A stretch of 64,000 nucleotides of DNA, from contig JACJYA010000022.1 of assembly GCA_020636315.1 (NCBI GenBank), positions 1 through 64,000 of the forward strand, in the 5' to 3' direction. The translations under genes and the position numbers were made by a program. The stretch comes from Lewinellaceae bacterium. GTDB lineage: Bacteria > Bacteroidota > Bacteroidia > Chitinophagales > Saprospiraceae. The notes under the pieces were generated by a model that was not told the DNA's origin, did no database searches, and worked only from the letters and a program-made list of their open reading frames with translations. This document shows positions 10,780 through 19,181 of the stretch, in pieces. Within the stretch, counting starts at the first letter, position 1. Each line of letters starts with the position of its first letter.

Positions 10780-11140
10780 CAGCTCCTTCGCATCCCGCAG
10801 TGCAAAGCAGTTCGCAAATTTTGCGCGCCTCTTTGCGCCAGGTACAAAATAATCTGTATATTGCGCCCTTATTCACAGAGCACATGATGCACCGCCAGGT
10901 TCCGGTTACACGAACATGCTGCCTCCTCCTGGCCTTAAACGCTTCAAAAAGTGCCCTGATCTCCGCCCTTCTTTAATTCAATGACGGATACGCCTGTTTT
11001 CAGGATTATCCGGTGAGAGAAACCTTAAAGCAAGGCTGAAGCTGCCTCTACCGGGAGGCGAAAAAGCAAAAGCCTATTCGGCGCCAGCCCTCTTGTACGC
11101 ATTCTTTTGGCGGGCGCCCTGCAAAAATGAAATATTTATT
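10780..11140. other. Intergenic region between porP and gldK
   Basis: No gene or convincing terminator is seen in this part of the 447-base gap. Only the last ~90 bases, described with the gldK promoter, show recognisable signals. Confidence 0.5.
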
Positions 11141-11171
11141 TTTGATAAAATAGGCAAACAGCCTATATTTA
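11141..11171 (+). promoter_or_regulatory. Bacteroidota-type promoter for gldK
   Basis: TTTG at 11141-11144, a 19-base spacer and TATATTTA at 11164-11171 match TTTG-N19-TAnnTTTG with one mismatch. The predicted transcription start is about 11178, giving a leader of roughly 50 bases before the gldK ATG. Confidence 0.6.
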
Positions 11172-11226
11172 CGATCGCTTTAAAGACCGTATTAATATAT
11201 CTCTGAAGGAAAACTCGGGTGTTAAC

Positions 11227-12468
11227 ATGAAAAGTTTACTCAAGATCTCACTAGCCTTGCTAGTGCTAGTCCTGGCATCCTGTGGCAGGCGCGAAAACGG
11301 CCAATTGGTCGGAGTCCTCGATCGTCCAGCCTGGAAAGGCATCAACCCTTATGGAATGGTTTACGTACCCTCGGGTACCTTGCACATCGGCCCGTCCGAC
11401 CAGGACGTGAGCAATACTTTCGTGCAGCGCCAGAAAGCCATCTCCATCCAGGGTTTTTTTATGGATGATACGGAAATCACCAACAACGAATACCGCCAGT
11501 TCGTCTATTGGGTTCGGGATTCCCTGGCGCATACTTACCTCGATCACTATACCGAGACCGAGGACGGGGATGAACGCATCGACTGGGAATACGAAATAGA
11601 CTGGGAAGATGAGACCCTGGAAGACCTCTACTACCAGGGCGATGACCGCTTCGCCGGCCGCAAGGAGCTCGATGCCAGCAAACTGGTCTTCGAGTATGAA
11701 TGGTACGACTGGCAGAAAGCCGCCCACGACCACGGCCGCTCACCGCGCAACACTTTCATACAGCGCCGCAAGGTCAATGTATATCCGGACACTTTGGTCT
11801 GGATACGCGACTTCTCCTATTCCTACAACGAACCGATGACGCGGAACTACTTCTGGCACCCTGCCTTTGACGATTACCCGGTAGTCGGTGTTGACTGGCA
11901 CATGGCCACTGCCTTCTGCTACTGGCGTACGAAGCTGTGGAACACCTACGCTCAGACCCGGGGCGACGGGGTGAACTCGGAAGATTACCGCCTGCCCACC
12001 GAGCATGAGTGGGAATACGCCGCACGCGGCGGCCACGACCTGGCTCCCTATCCCTGGGGCGGCTACTACGTGCGCAACGCCAAGGGATGCCTCCTGGCCA
12101 ACTTCAAGCCGGGCCGCGGCAACTATCCGGAAGACGGTGGATTATACACGGTTAAAGCAGATGCCTATTTCCCGAATGACTTCGGCCTGTACAACATGTC
12201 CGGTAACGTAGCGGAATGGACGGTAACGGCTTATACTGAAAATGCTTATTCCTTCCTTCATGACCTCAACCCGGATATCCGTTATGACGCCAAGGACGAT
12301 GACCCGGAAGCCTACAAGCGCAAAGTTATCCGCGGAGGGTCCTGGAAGGACATTGCCCACTATATGCAAACCGGCACCCGCCACTGGGAATACCAGGACA
12401 CGACCAAGTCCTACATCGGGTTCCGCTGCGTGCTGACCTTCCTCGGCCGCTCACTGAACGATTTCTAA
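11227..12468 (+). CDS. gldK: GldK/PorK, T9SS ring lipoprotein
   Basis: A 413-aa lipoprotein: signal MKSLLKISLALLVLVLASCG with lipobox LASC. The mature region has the FGE-sulfatase fold (GMVYVPSGTLHIGPSDQD, FFMDDTEITNNEYRQFV, YRLPTEHEWEYAARGG, YNMSGNVAEWTVTAY, VIRGGSWKDIAHYMQTGTRHW, IGFRC), degenerate at the FGE active site as in all GldK proteins. With GldN it forms the periplasmic ring on the inner face of the outer membrane. The acidic insertion around residues 95-150 (ETEDGDERIDWEYEIDWEDE) also fits the family. First gene of gldKLMN. Confidence 0.95.
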   Translation: MKSLLKISLALLVLVLASCGRRENGQLVGVLDRPAWKGINPYGMVYVPSGTLHIGPSDQDVSNTFVQRQKAISIQGFFMDDTEITNNEYRQFVYWVRDSLAHTYLDHYTETEDGDERIDWEYEIDWEDETLEDLYYQGDDRFAGRKELDASKLVFEYEWYDWQKAAHDHGRSPRNTFIQRRKVNVYPDTLVWIRDFSYSYNEPMTRNYFWHPAFDDYPVVGVDWHMATAFCYWRTKLWNTYAQTRGDGVNSEDYRLPTEHEWEYAARGGHDLAPYPWGGYYVRNAKGCLLANFKPGRGNYPEDGGLYTVKADAYFPNDFGLYNMSGNVAEWTVTAYTENAYSFLHDLNPDIRYDAKDDDPEAYKRKVIRGGSWKDIAHYMQTGTRHWEYQDTTKSYIGFRCVLTFLGRSLNDF

Positions 12469-12485
12469 CGGCCAACCGGCCGGAA

Positions 12486-12520
12486 GCAGGATGCCGCACG
12501 ATGGTGGCATCCTGCTTTCA
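12486..12520 (+). terminator. Stem-loop after gldK
   Basis: GCAGGATGCC (12486-12495) pairs perfectly with GGCATCCTGC (12506-12515) across a 10-base loop, 17 bases after the gldK stop, followed only by TTTCAACTTTTG. The weak T-run suggests a partial terminator or an mRNA-stabilising stem that could set the gldK to gldLM ratio. Confidence 0.55.
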
Positions 12521-12527
12521 ACTTTTG

Positions 12528-12878
12528 ATTCTGTAATATCTGTCCTGGTTCTCAGCAACTTCCACTCCATCAGCCCATGCCCATGTTCTGCCCGCGAATT
12601 TCGCGAATCCCCGTTTGTCGGGGGCCTGGCAGCATCTCCCTGACTCATTAGATGGCCTGTTCTTCCGGTACACGCTTCCGGAGGGAAGTGTATTTCCTTG
12701 AAAATCAGCAGGAAATATGCCCGAAAGAACAGAATAGGAGGTCAGGATAAAAAAAAAGGAAAATATTTTTTGAAGGGTGTAACCTTTTTCCGGGCTGGCA
12801 TTATGGAGGTGGGTTTTCAAACAACCCAAACGAAAGAGAATTCAGATTTCAAAAACCTAATTTAAAAGAGTACAAAAG
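12528..12878. other. Intergenic region upstream of gldL
   Basis: No gene is seen. The last 130 bases are A/T-rich, with an A-run at 12750-12759, and probably carry a separate promoter for gldLM, but I could not find a clean TTTG-N19-TAnnTTTG match. Confidence 0.4.
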
Positions 12879-13496
12879 ATGAGTTTCTTAAAGTCAAAAG
12901 GGTTCAAGTACATTAAAAACCTGATTATTGGCGTCGGGGCATCAGTGGTTCTTATGGGTGCGCTCTTTAAGCTGGAGAGTTGGGAAGGTGCTTCCACCAT
13001 GCTGATCATCGGCCTTTCTGTGGAGGCTTTCATTTTCCTTTTCCTCGGTGTTATCGGCCCGGAGCCTGATTATTACTGGGATAAGCTCTATCCCGGACTG
13101 AGTGACTACAGCTCAAACATCGCTCCGCTGACCGCCGGCGATATGGGCGCTCCTGTCGGACAAGGCCCCGCTCCGCTCAACGGTGAAGTCGTAGAACAGC
13201 AGCTTGGCGGCATGCTGACGGAATTACAGACCATGTCCAAGAGCCTCTCTTCCCTGAAGGCCCTGCAGGAAGTGGATTTCTCCGGCACCAGCGACCAGAT
13301 CAAGGCGATGAACAACTTCTACGCCAAGCTCAACGAGGCCATGGCCGACCTGAGCGACTCCCTGGAAGATACCAAAGTCTATAAAGATCAGCTGACCGCC
13401 CTCAACCAGAACATCGGCACGCTGAACAATACCTACAGCCAGCTGAATTCCGTTTACGGAAACGTTATTTCTGCAATGGCCAGCGTCAAGCAGTAA
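12879..13496 (+). CDS. gldL: GldL/PorL, T9SS inner-membrane motor protein
   Basis: A 205-aa protein. It has the conserved start MSFLKSKGFKYIKNLIIGVGASVVLMGALFK and two transmembrane helices (about residues 13-31 and 37-60) separated by KLESWEG, including the region with the conserved membrane Glu of the proton channel. A long polar, helix-rich cytoplasmic tail follows (from about residue 95) and ends in SAMASVKQ. GldL and GldM form the proton-driven rotary motor that powers T9SS and gliding. It is 48 bases before gldM. Confidence 0.94.
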   Translation: MSFLKSKGFKYIKNLIIGVGASVVLMGALFKLESWEGASTMLIIGLSVEAFIFLFLGVIGPEPDYYWDKLYPGLSDYSSNIAPLTAGDMGAPVGQGPAPLNGEVVEQQLGGMLTELQTMSKSLSSLKALQEVDFSGTSDQIKAMNNFYAKLNEAMADLSDSLEDTKVYKDQLTALNQNIGTLNNTYSQLNSVYGNVISAMASVKQ

Positions 13497-13544
13497 GATT
13501 TGCCGTGAGTGAACCTATTATTGAATTTTTAAAAGCTATAAGCT

Positions 13545-15086
13545 ATGTCAATACCTAAGGAACCGCGGCAGCTTATGATCAACCTCATGTACCTCGTACT
13601 GACAGCCCTGCTGGCGCTGAACGTCTCCGCCGAGGTCATGAATGCCTTCTTCACGCTTAATAAAGGTATTTCTCAGAGTAACGAGATCGTTGAGAATACG
13701 AACCAGACCCTGCTCAGCAATATCGAGAAGCAGGCCGAAGCGTACAAGAACGAAGAAAATGATCAATACCTGGCTGACGCGAAAGCAGTGAGAACCACTG
13801 CTGATGAATTTGTAAAATATGTCGAAGACCTGAAAAAGCAGCTCTTCGATGCCGCCGGCGGCCCTTCTGAAAAGGACCCGGAACGGCCCAAGCGTATTAA
13901 AGATAAGGACGTGACCACCCGCCTGCTGGTTGGTCTGGAAAATCAACCCGGGAAAGGTTATGAACTGGAGCAAAAGATCCGCGACACCCGGGAAAAGCTC
14001 ATCGAACTGGTCGGTAAAGACCCATCTGTAGCGTCCGCCATGCCGCTCAACATCGATGAAGCTGCCGTAAAGCGTTCGGAAAAGAAAGACTGGGTGGAAT
14101 ACAACTTCTTCCAGATGCCGGTTGCGGCCGTATTCCCCATTCTGACCAAGTTTCAGAACGACGCCAAAGCCTCCTCGACCACAGCCCTCAACTACCTGTT
14201 GGGTAAAGTAGCCGGTGAAGACATCAAGTTCGATGCTTTCGAACCGGTTGTTTCCGCCAGCAAAGGCTATGTGATCCGGGGCGAAAAGTACACCGCTGAT
14301 GTGTTCCTCAGCGCCTACAGTACTTCCGCCGGTGACAACACCAAGATCTTCGTCAACGGCAGCAGCCTGCCGGTAGAAGACGGAAAGGCCACTTACGAGA
14401 CCGGCACCAGTTCCATCGGAACCAAGAAATACAAGGTCCGCATTGAAGTGGAAAACCCGCTGACCGGTGAAGTGACGCCGTATGAGCGCGAATTTGAATA
14501 CGAAGTAGGAGAGCGCTCCGTAACGGTCTCTGCCGAAAAGATGAATGTATTCTACATCGGTGTGGACAACCCGGTTGCCGTTTCCGCCGCCGGTATTTCC
14601 TCCAACGACCTGAACGTCAGTATCAGCGGAGGCGGAGGATCCATCAAAAAGGTGGGGAACTCCAACTTCATCGTCACTGTGAGCACGCCGGGCGAATGCC
14701 GGGTGAACGTGAGCGGCGGCGGTATGCGCGACAGCAAGGTCTTCCGCGTGAAGCGGATCCCCGACCCGGTCGCCCGCCTGAGTAAATCTCAGGGCGGCGC
14801 CATGGGCAACGGCGAATTCAAGGCGCAGGGTGGCGTAGGCGCCTTCCTCGACAACTTTGATTTCGACGCCAACTGCACCATCCAGGGGTACAAACTGGTT
14901 TACGTAGCTTCCCGGCAGGACCCCGTTGAGGTGGTCAACGCCGGAGCCCGCTATAATGACGCTTCCCGCCGCCTGGTCAACAAGGCCAAGCCGGGAGACA
15001 TCTACTACTTCGACGATGTGAAGGCGCGCTGCCCCGGTGACAACGTGGGCCGCCCCATCAACTCTATGGTTTTCAAGATCCAGTAA
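13545..15086 (+). CDS. gldM: GldM/PorM, T9SS motor shaft protein
   Basis: A 513-aa protein. A single N-terminal transmembrane helix lies in MSIPKEPRQLMINLMYLVLTALLALNVSAEVMNAF, which is highly conserved in the family. The large periplasmic part begins with a helical domain (about 35-225) and continues as beta-rich Ig-like domains (GYVIRGEKYTADVFLSAYS, EREFEYEVGERSVTVSAEKMNVFYIGVDNPV). Length is normal. It couples the inner-membrane motor to the GldK/GldN ring. Probably co-transcribed with gldL; a strong terminator follows. Confidence 0.95.
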   Translation: MSIPKEPRQLMINLMYLVLTALLALNVSAEVMNAFFTLNKGISQSNEIVENTNQTLLSNIEKQAEAYKNEENDQYLADAKAVRTTADEFVKYVEDLKKQLFDAAGGPSEKDPERPKRIKDKDVTTRLLVGLENQPGKGYELEQKIRDTREKLIELVGKDPSVASAMPLNIDEAAVKRSEKKDWVEYNFFQMPVAAVFPILTKFQNDAKASSTTALNYLLGKVAGEDIKFDAFEPVVSASKGYVIRGEKYTADVFLSAYSTSAGDNTKIFVNGSSLPVEDGKATYETGTSSIGTKKYKVRIEVENPLTGEVTPYEREFEYEVGERSVTVSAEKMNVFYIGVDNPVAVSAAGISSNDLNVSISGGGGSIKKVGNSNFIVTVSTPGECRVNVSGGGMRDSKVFRVKRIPDPVARLSKSQGGAMGNGEFKAQGGVGAFLDNFDFDANCTIQGYKLVYVASRQDPVEVVNAGARYNDASRRLVNKAKPGDIYYFDDVKARCPGDNVGRPINSMVFKIQ

Positions 15087-15106
15087 AATCCGGATCTTCG
15101 GAACAC

Positions 15107-15161
15107 TACAGCCCGCTGTGACGGCAAAGGCTGGAAAACAGCGGGCTGTATCTCATTTTTT
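15107..15161 (+). terminator. Intrinsic terminator after gldM
   Basis: TACAGCCCGCTGT (15107-15119) pairs perfectly with ACAGCGGGCTGTA (15138-15150), a 13-bp stem with an 18-base loop, followed by TCTCATTTTTT. It lies 20 bases after the gldM stop and should separate gldLM from gldN. Confidence 0.8.
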
Positions 15162-15376
15162 GCCGGGCAACGCAAAATAGTTCGCCTGGCACAGCCGTTT
15201 AGAAAAGTAAGCCGTTTTTGACAACTGGTAAGGCCGATTGGATGGAGTATCCCGATCTTTCAGCCGGAAACTATTCCCAGGAATGAACTCCTTCCAATAA
15301 ACCAGTGCCGCCGGCCCTCCGGCCGCTCACCGGCTACCCTGGCAGTGCGAAATGAAGGTAATGTGGTGTTAATAAA

Positions 15377-15410
15377 CTGCTTTATTTTCCCCTTTCCTGG
15401 GAAAAGCAGT
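15377..15410 (+). promoter_or_regulatory. Hairpin in the region upstream of gldN
   Basis: ACTGCTTT (15377-15384) pairs with AAAGCAGT (15403-15410), with inner pairing TTTTCCC/GGGAAAA and a small bulge, about 95 bases before the gldN ATG. It could be a leader structure or operator. The rest of the 416-base gldM-gldN gap shows no gene. Confidence 0.4.
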
Positions 15411-15502
15411 ACTTTTCGCGCTCCGTTTGGTTCTTATTGCTGAGATCAAGTTCGGCCGTGCACATTTTTATTTTAAATTTTAAAGATTTTAAAAAATCAG
15501 CC

Positions 15503-16369
15503 ATGAAGATCGCTCTGAAACTGCTAGGTTTAGGATTGTTGATGTTTTTCTTCGCCGGCCCGGTGGCAGCCCAGACCCCGGAGAACATCATCATGACCGA
15601 ATCCGGAGACATTAATGCCGACCGGCCCCTCGACGATATCGTCGAGAAACGCCTGACGGTTGAAAGAAGGGTGCTGCCCTATGACCACATTCGCGAGGCC
15701 GACATCTTCTGGGAAAAGCGTATCTGGCGTGTTATTGACGTACGTGAGAAAATGAACCTGCCTTTTGCTTACCCCGAACGCCCGTTCTTTACCATCCTGA
15801 TGGATGCTGCCGAAGCCGGTGAGATCACCGTTTACAGCACTGAGGATGACAAATTCTCCATTCCGCTGACCCCCGACGAAGTCGCTTCCATGGGCGCCAG
15901 CGTGGACACCATCGCAACCGTTGACCCTGAAACTTACGAAGAAACTTATCAGATCGTTCGCAACGAAGTGAACCCGCAGGACGTCAAGCGCTTCCGCATC
16001 AAAGAGATCTGGTTCTTTGATGAGGAGACCTCCACGCTGCAGGTGCGCATCCTGGGCATCGCTCCGCTGATCGAAGAATACGACGACAATGGCAATTTCA
16101 AGTACGAGCGCCCCATGTTCTGGGTATATTATCCGGAAGCCCGCGAGGTGCTGGCCCGTGAACGCGTATTCAACGTCGGTAATGACAACAGCCCGATGAC
16201 TTTCGAAGACCTCTTCGAAATGCGCTTCTTCTCCAGCTACATCTACAAGGAATCCAACGTGTTTGACCGCCGCCTGGAAGACTACCTCTCCGGTGTCGAT
16301 CTGCTTATGGAAGCCGATAAGATCAAGCAGGAGATCTTCAACTTCGAGCACGACCTCTGGACGTATTAA
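15503..16369 (+). CDS. gldN: GldN/PorN, T9SS ring protein
   Basis: A 288-aa protein from ATG 15503, where the signal peptide starts (MKIALKLLGLGLLMFFFAGPVAAQ). Family features include HIREADIFWEKRIWRVIDVREKMNLPFAYP, IKEIWFFDEETSTLQVRILGIAPL and FWVYYPEAREVLARERVFN. Length is normal. It pairs with GldK to form the periplasmic ring of T9SS. Although it follows gldM, the terminator at 15107-15161 implies its own promoter. Confidence 0.95.
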   Translation: MKIALKLLGLGLLMFFFAGPVAAQTPENIIMTESGDINADRPLDDIVEKRLTVERRVLPYDHIREADIFWEKRIWRVIDVREKMNLPFAYPERPFFTILMDAAEAGEITVYSTEDDKFSIPLTPDEVASMGASVDTIATVDPETYEETYQIVRNEVNPQDVKRFRIKEIWFFDEETSTLQVRILGIAPLIEEYDDNGNFKYERPMFWVYYPEAREVLARERVFNVGNDNSPMTFEDLFEMRFFSSYIYKESNVFDRRLEDYLSGVDLLMEADKIKQEIFNFEHDLWTY

Positions 16370-16455
16370 TTGTGAGGCTGAGGATATCCCCGGAGCGGAA
16401 GTGGTGTGCAGTGCTCAAGTACGGGAATGAAGCGAAAGCTTTTCGCCTGCTCTTA

Positions 16456-16619
16456 AGAGTATGTTTGGAGGCCAATCTTTGGGCTACGAAGGCCACTTTT
16501 TTGGTGATGCTGCGTTACTTTTTTTGTCCGTACCTTCCAGGTATGCACTTCAAAAAGTGCCTTACCTAACCAAAAAATTGACACTTCTCGCCTTCAAACC
16601 AGGCCTCCAAACATACTCT
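16456..16619. mobile_element. MITE-like inverted-repeat element after gldN
   Basis: An 18-bp perfect inverted repeat, AGAGTATGTTTGGAGGCC at 16456-16473 and its complement at 16602-16619, brackets 128 bases with no ORF. Inner segments also mirror each other approximately (GAAGGCC..TTTTTTGG against CCAAAAAATT..GCCTTC), and a small hairpin GCACTTcaaaAAGTGC lies at 16545-16560. The fold-back structure suggests a non-autonomous transposable element or its remnant. No transposase or clear target duplication is visible. Confidence 0.5.
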
Positions 16620-16695
16620 AAAGAAGAATAATCCTCCGCCAATCACTGGGCAACCTCCCGGGCCTGGCAATAACCTGTCAGCCTGAGCGGCCCCA

Positions 16696-16740
16696 TTGCA
16701 GAAGGGCCAAGCCGGATTTTCCGGCTTGGCCCTTCTGCAA
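16696..16740. terminator. Perfect 20-bp hairpin, bidirectional terminator
   Basis: TTGCAGAAGGGCCAAGCCGG (16696-16715) is followed by a 5-base loop (ATTTT) and its perfect complement (16721-16740). It sits between the convergent gldN and YgjP-like genes, where a two-way terminator is expected, though T-runs are short. Confidence 0.6.
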
Positions 16741-16772
16741 TTATGGGTTATTTCTGACAATCACTCAGGCTG

Positions 16773-17531
16773 CTAAAACCCCAGCTTTCCTCCATGCTCC
16801 TTCAGCCAACGCTCCTTTTCCTCATAATCCGGCATGGCCTTTTCCACCAGCCGCCAGAAGCGGGGAGAGTGGTTCAGTTCTATGAGGTGGGCCAGTTCAT
16901 GTATGATCACGTAATCAATGACCTCATCCGGGGCAAAGAGCAGGCGGGTGGAGAGGTTGATGTTGCGTTTGGCCGAGCAGCTGCCCCAGTTCGAGAAATT
17001 GTATTTGAGGCGCACGGCCTGGATGGGCCTCCGGAAGTGCTGTTCATTGAGCCGGTGTACGCGGCGGGTGATCTCGGGCAGGAAATCCTGGGCGACGATC
17101 CGGCTGAGCAAATGCTGAACGTTGCGCTGCAGGCTTTCTCCTTCATCGTGCCGGCTGAGTTTCAGAAGGATGATGTTGTCTTTTTCCAGTTTTCCACTGT
17201 GGGACCTGCGGTCCTCGTGGCGGATGCTCAGCCGGTAGCTTCGCTTGCCCACTACCAGGATGTCTCCGTCCCGGTAAGTTTTGTTATCGAAATGGGCAGC
17301 GACGTTCTCATTGCGTTTCAGGGTTTTGGAAAGCCACTGGTGGAACCAGTCGAGCCGGTCCTTTTGCTCGCTGGCGCTCATCTCAATGGGGAGCCGGAGG
17401 ATGGCGGCCTTCTTGCCGATGCTGGCCCTCACATTATACCTGCGCTCCCGATAGATCTTTACCGGCACCTGCTGCCCGTTGACCTCCAGGGTGCCCTTCT
17501 CCAGGGAACCGGTTTTTTTCTTCCTTCGCAT
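16773..17531 (-). CDS. YgjP-like metal-dependent hydrolase (M48/WLM-type, DUF45)
   Basis: A 252-aa protein; ATG at 17531 (MRRKKKTG) is chosen because the upstream extension would need a TTG start. The zinc motif is VIIHELAHLIELNHSPRFWRLVEKAMPDYEEKERWLKEHG: HELAH with a third His in NHSP. It also has the family block FSNWGSCSAKRNINLSTRLLFAPDEVIDYV. These small cytoplasmic zincin-fold proteins belong to the SprT/WLM group; their substrate is unknown, with a DNA-protein crosslink protease-like role suggested for relatives. Length is normal. Confidence 0.9.
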   Translation of the reverse strand: MRRKKKTGSLEKGTLEVNGQQVPVKIYRERRYNVRASIGKKAAILRLPIEMSASEQKDRLDWFHQWLSKTLKRNENVAAHFDNKTYRDGDILVVGKRSYRLSIRHEDRRSHSGKLEKDNIILLKLSRHDEGESLQRNVQHLLSRIVAQDFLPEITRRVHRLNEQHFRRPIQAVRLKYNFSNWGSCSAKRNINLSTRLLFAPDEVIDYVIIHELAHLIELNHSPRFWRLVEKAMPDYEEKERWLKEHGGKLGF

Positions 17532-17715
17532 AGTGAACAATAATAACCTAAAATGAGAAAAGAACAAAACTTTAATTTTTGACCCAACCCTTCGGTTCCT
17601 GTTCCCCGTCTAACCTGATAAGTGTATGAAAAACTATCTGTTCTTTACTTGAATCACACGAGACGCATTTGGTTATAAAATGATGAATTGTTAATTCCAT
17701 CCGAGACAGTATTGC

Positions 17716-17757
17716 AAAAAGGGCAGGAAACCTTCGATAGGTTCCTGCCCTTTTGTT
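17716..17757 (-). terminator. Terminator downstream of serC
   Basis: AAAAAGGGCAGGAAACC (17716-17732) pairs, with one bulge, with GGTTCCTGCCCTTTT (17740-17754) and has T-runs on either strand. It follows serC on the minus strand, before the YgjP-like gene. Confidence 0.75.
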
Positions 17758-17787
17758 TTGATACCAATGATACGGATTGAAGCCTCC

Positions 17788-17814
17788 CCACGAATCCACG
17801 AATCCACAAATCAA
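17788..17814. repeat. Short repeat GATTTGTGGATTCGTGG abutting the serC stop
   Basis: Read on the minus strand the sequence begins at the serC TGA stop and runs TGATTTGTGGATTCGTGG and onward. The same string occurs at 41259-41283, right after the PIG-L gene. Confidence 0.6.
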
Positions 17815-18890
17815 CCATACCGCTCCGAAAACGCCTTCATCACATCCACCAGTACCTGTACGCTTTCAATATCCATTGCATTGTACATGGATGCCCGGAA
17901 ACCGCCGACCGACCTGTGGCCTTTAACCCCTACGCAGCCTGCCTCTTTGCACATATCGAGGAAAGTAGCCTGCAGTTCTTCTTTGCCCGGCGCCATTACA
18001 AAGGTGGCGTTCATCTGAGAACGGTCTTCCTTGCTGGTGACTGTTCCGGTGAACAGGGGGTTGTCGTCGATCTCTTTGTAGATGAGTTGCGCTTTGGCGG
18101 CGTTCTTCCTGGCCATGGCTTCCAGCCCGCCACCTGCCTTGATCCACCGGAAGGTCAGCATGGCCACATAGATGGCGAATACCGGAGGGGTATTGAAGGT
18201 TGACTTTTTGCTGACGTGAGTACGGTAGTCAAGCATAGTAGGAATGGTGCGGTTAACTTTACCGAGTGCGTCTTTGCGGACGATTACCAGGGTGAGGCCG
18301 GCAGGGCCGATGTTCTTCTGTGCCCCGGCATAGATGAGGCCGAAGCGCTCAATGTCGATGGGGCGGCTGAAAATGTCGGAAGACATATCGGCCACCAGAG
18401 GGACTTTCGTTTCCGGAAAGCTGTGATATTGGGTGCCAAAGATGGTATTGTTACTGGTCAGGTGGAAGTATTTGGCGTTGGCCGGCACTTCGTACCCTTT
18501 GGGGATGAAGGTGTAATTCTGTTCTTTTGAAGAAGCTACTACCTCCACCTTACCGAAATTTCTGGCTTCCTTAATCGCTTTGGCCGACCAGCTGCCGGTA
18601 TCGGCGTAGGCTGCCATTTCGTTGTCGTCCAGCAGGTTCATAGCCGTCATAAAGAACTGGGAGCTGGCTCCTCCCTGGAGGAAAAGCACGGCGTAATCAT
18701 CGCTGAGGTTGGCGATATCCCTTACCAGGATCTCGGCTTCGTCAAGGACGGCGGAAAACTCCGGGCTGCGGTGGGAGATTTCCAGGATAGACAGCCCGAT
18801 GCCGTTGAAATCCAGGGCTGCTTTTGAGGCCTGTTCCATTACACTGGCCGGCAGTATGGCCGGCCCGGCGCTGAAGTTGTGTTTTTTCAT
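17811..18890 (-). CDS. serC: Phosphoserine aminotransferase SerC
   Basis: A 359-aa protein from ATG 18890 (MKKHNFSAGPAILP), the conserved family start. It has the PLP-binding Lys in IYAGAQKNIGPAGLTLVIVR, plus FLQGGASSQFFMTAMNLL, STFNTPPVFAIYV and GHRSVGGFRASMYNAM near the C terminus. It converts 3-phosphohydroxypyruvate and glutamate to phosphoserine and 2-oxoglutarate (serine, and possibly pyridoxal phosphate, synthesis). Length is normal. No serA lies nearby. A long perfect hairpin sits in its leader. Confidence 0.95.
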   Translation of the reverse strand: MKKHNFSAGPAILPASVMEQASKAALDFNGIGLSILEISHRSPEFSAVLDEAEILVRDIANLSDDYAVLFLQGGASSQFFMTAMNLLDDNEMAAYADTGSWSAKAIKEARNFGKVEVVASSKEQNYTFIPKGYEVPANAKYFHLTSNNTIFGTQYHSFPETKVPLVADMSSDIFSRPIDIERFGLIYAGAQKNIGPAGLTLVIVRKDALGKVNRTIPTMLDYRTHVSKKSTFNTPPVFAIYVAMLTFRWIKAGGGLEAMARKNAAKAQLIYKEIDDNPLFTGTVTSKEDRSQMNATFVMAPGKEELQATFLDMCKEAGCVGVKGHRSVGGFRASMYNAMDIESVQVLVDVMKAFSERYG

Positions 18891-18907
18891 TGCTTTCGTC
18901 TTTTTCT

Positions 18908-18948
18908 CTGATGTGCAGTTGTTGTGGCCCATAGCAACTGCACATCAG
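18908..18948 (-). promoter_or_regulatory. 14-bp perfect hairpin in the serC leader
   Basis: CTGATGTGCAGTTG (18908-18921) and CAACTGCACATCAG (18935-18948) are exact complements across 13 bases, ending 17 bases before the serC ATG. No T-run follows on the minus strand, so an operator or translation-controlling stem is more likely than a terminator. The remaining gap up to 19181 shows nothing else. Confidence 0.5.
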
Positions 18949-19181
18949 CTGATGTTTTTAAATGCTTTCCCCGCCGGTGGCCCGTCGGCCGGAGAAGCTG
19001 CAAAAATAGTTTTTTTCCCTGCCATCTGCTCATCTGTAATGTAAACTTATCGTGATAATTAGTGTTTGGAACCCGGGTGTCGGCAGAATGCAGGCTGCAG
19101 TTTTCTACCTTCTGAGGTTTTAGGTGATAAAAAAACTTAATTTAGTGGCTATTCGCATCGAACACCAATTAATAACCAGAC

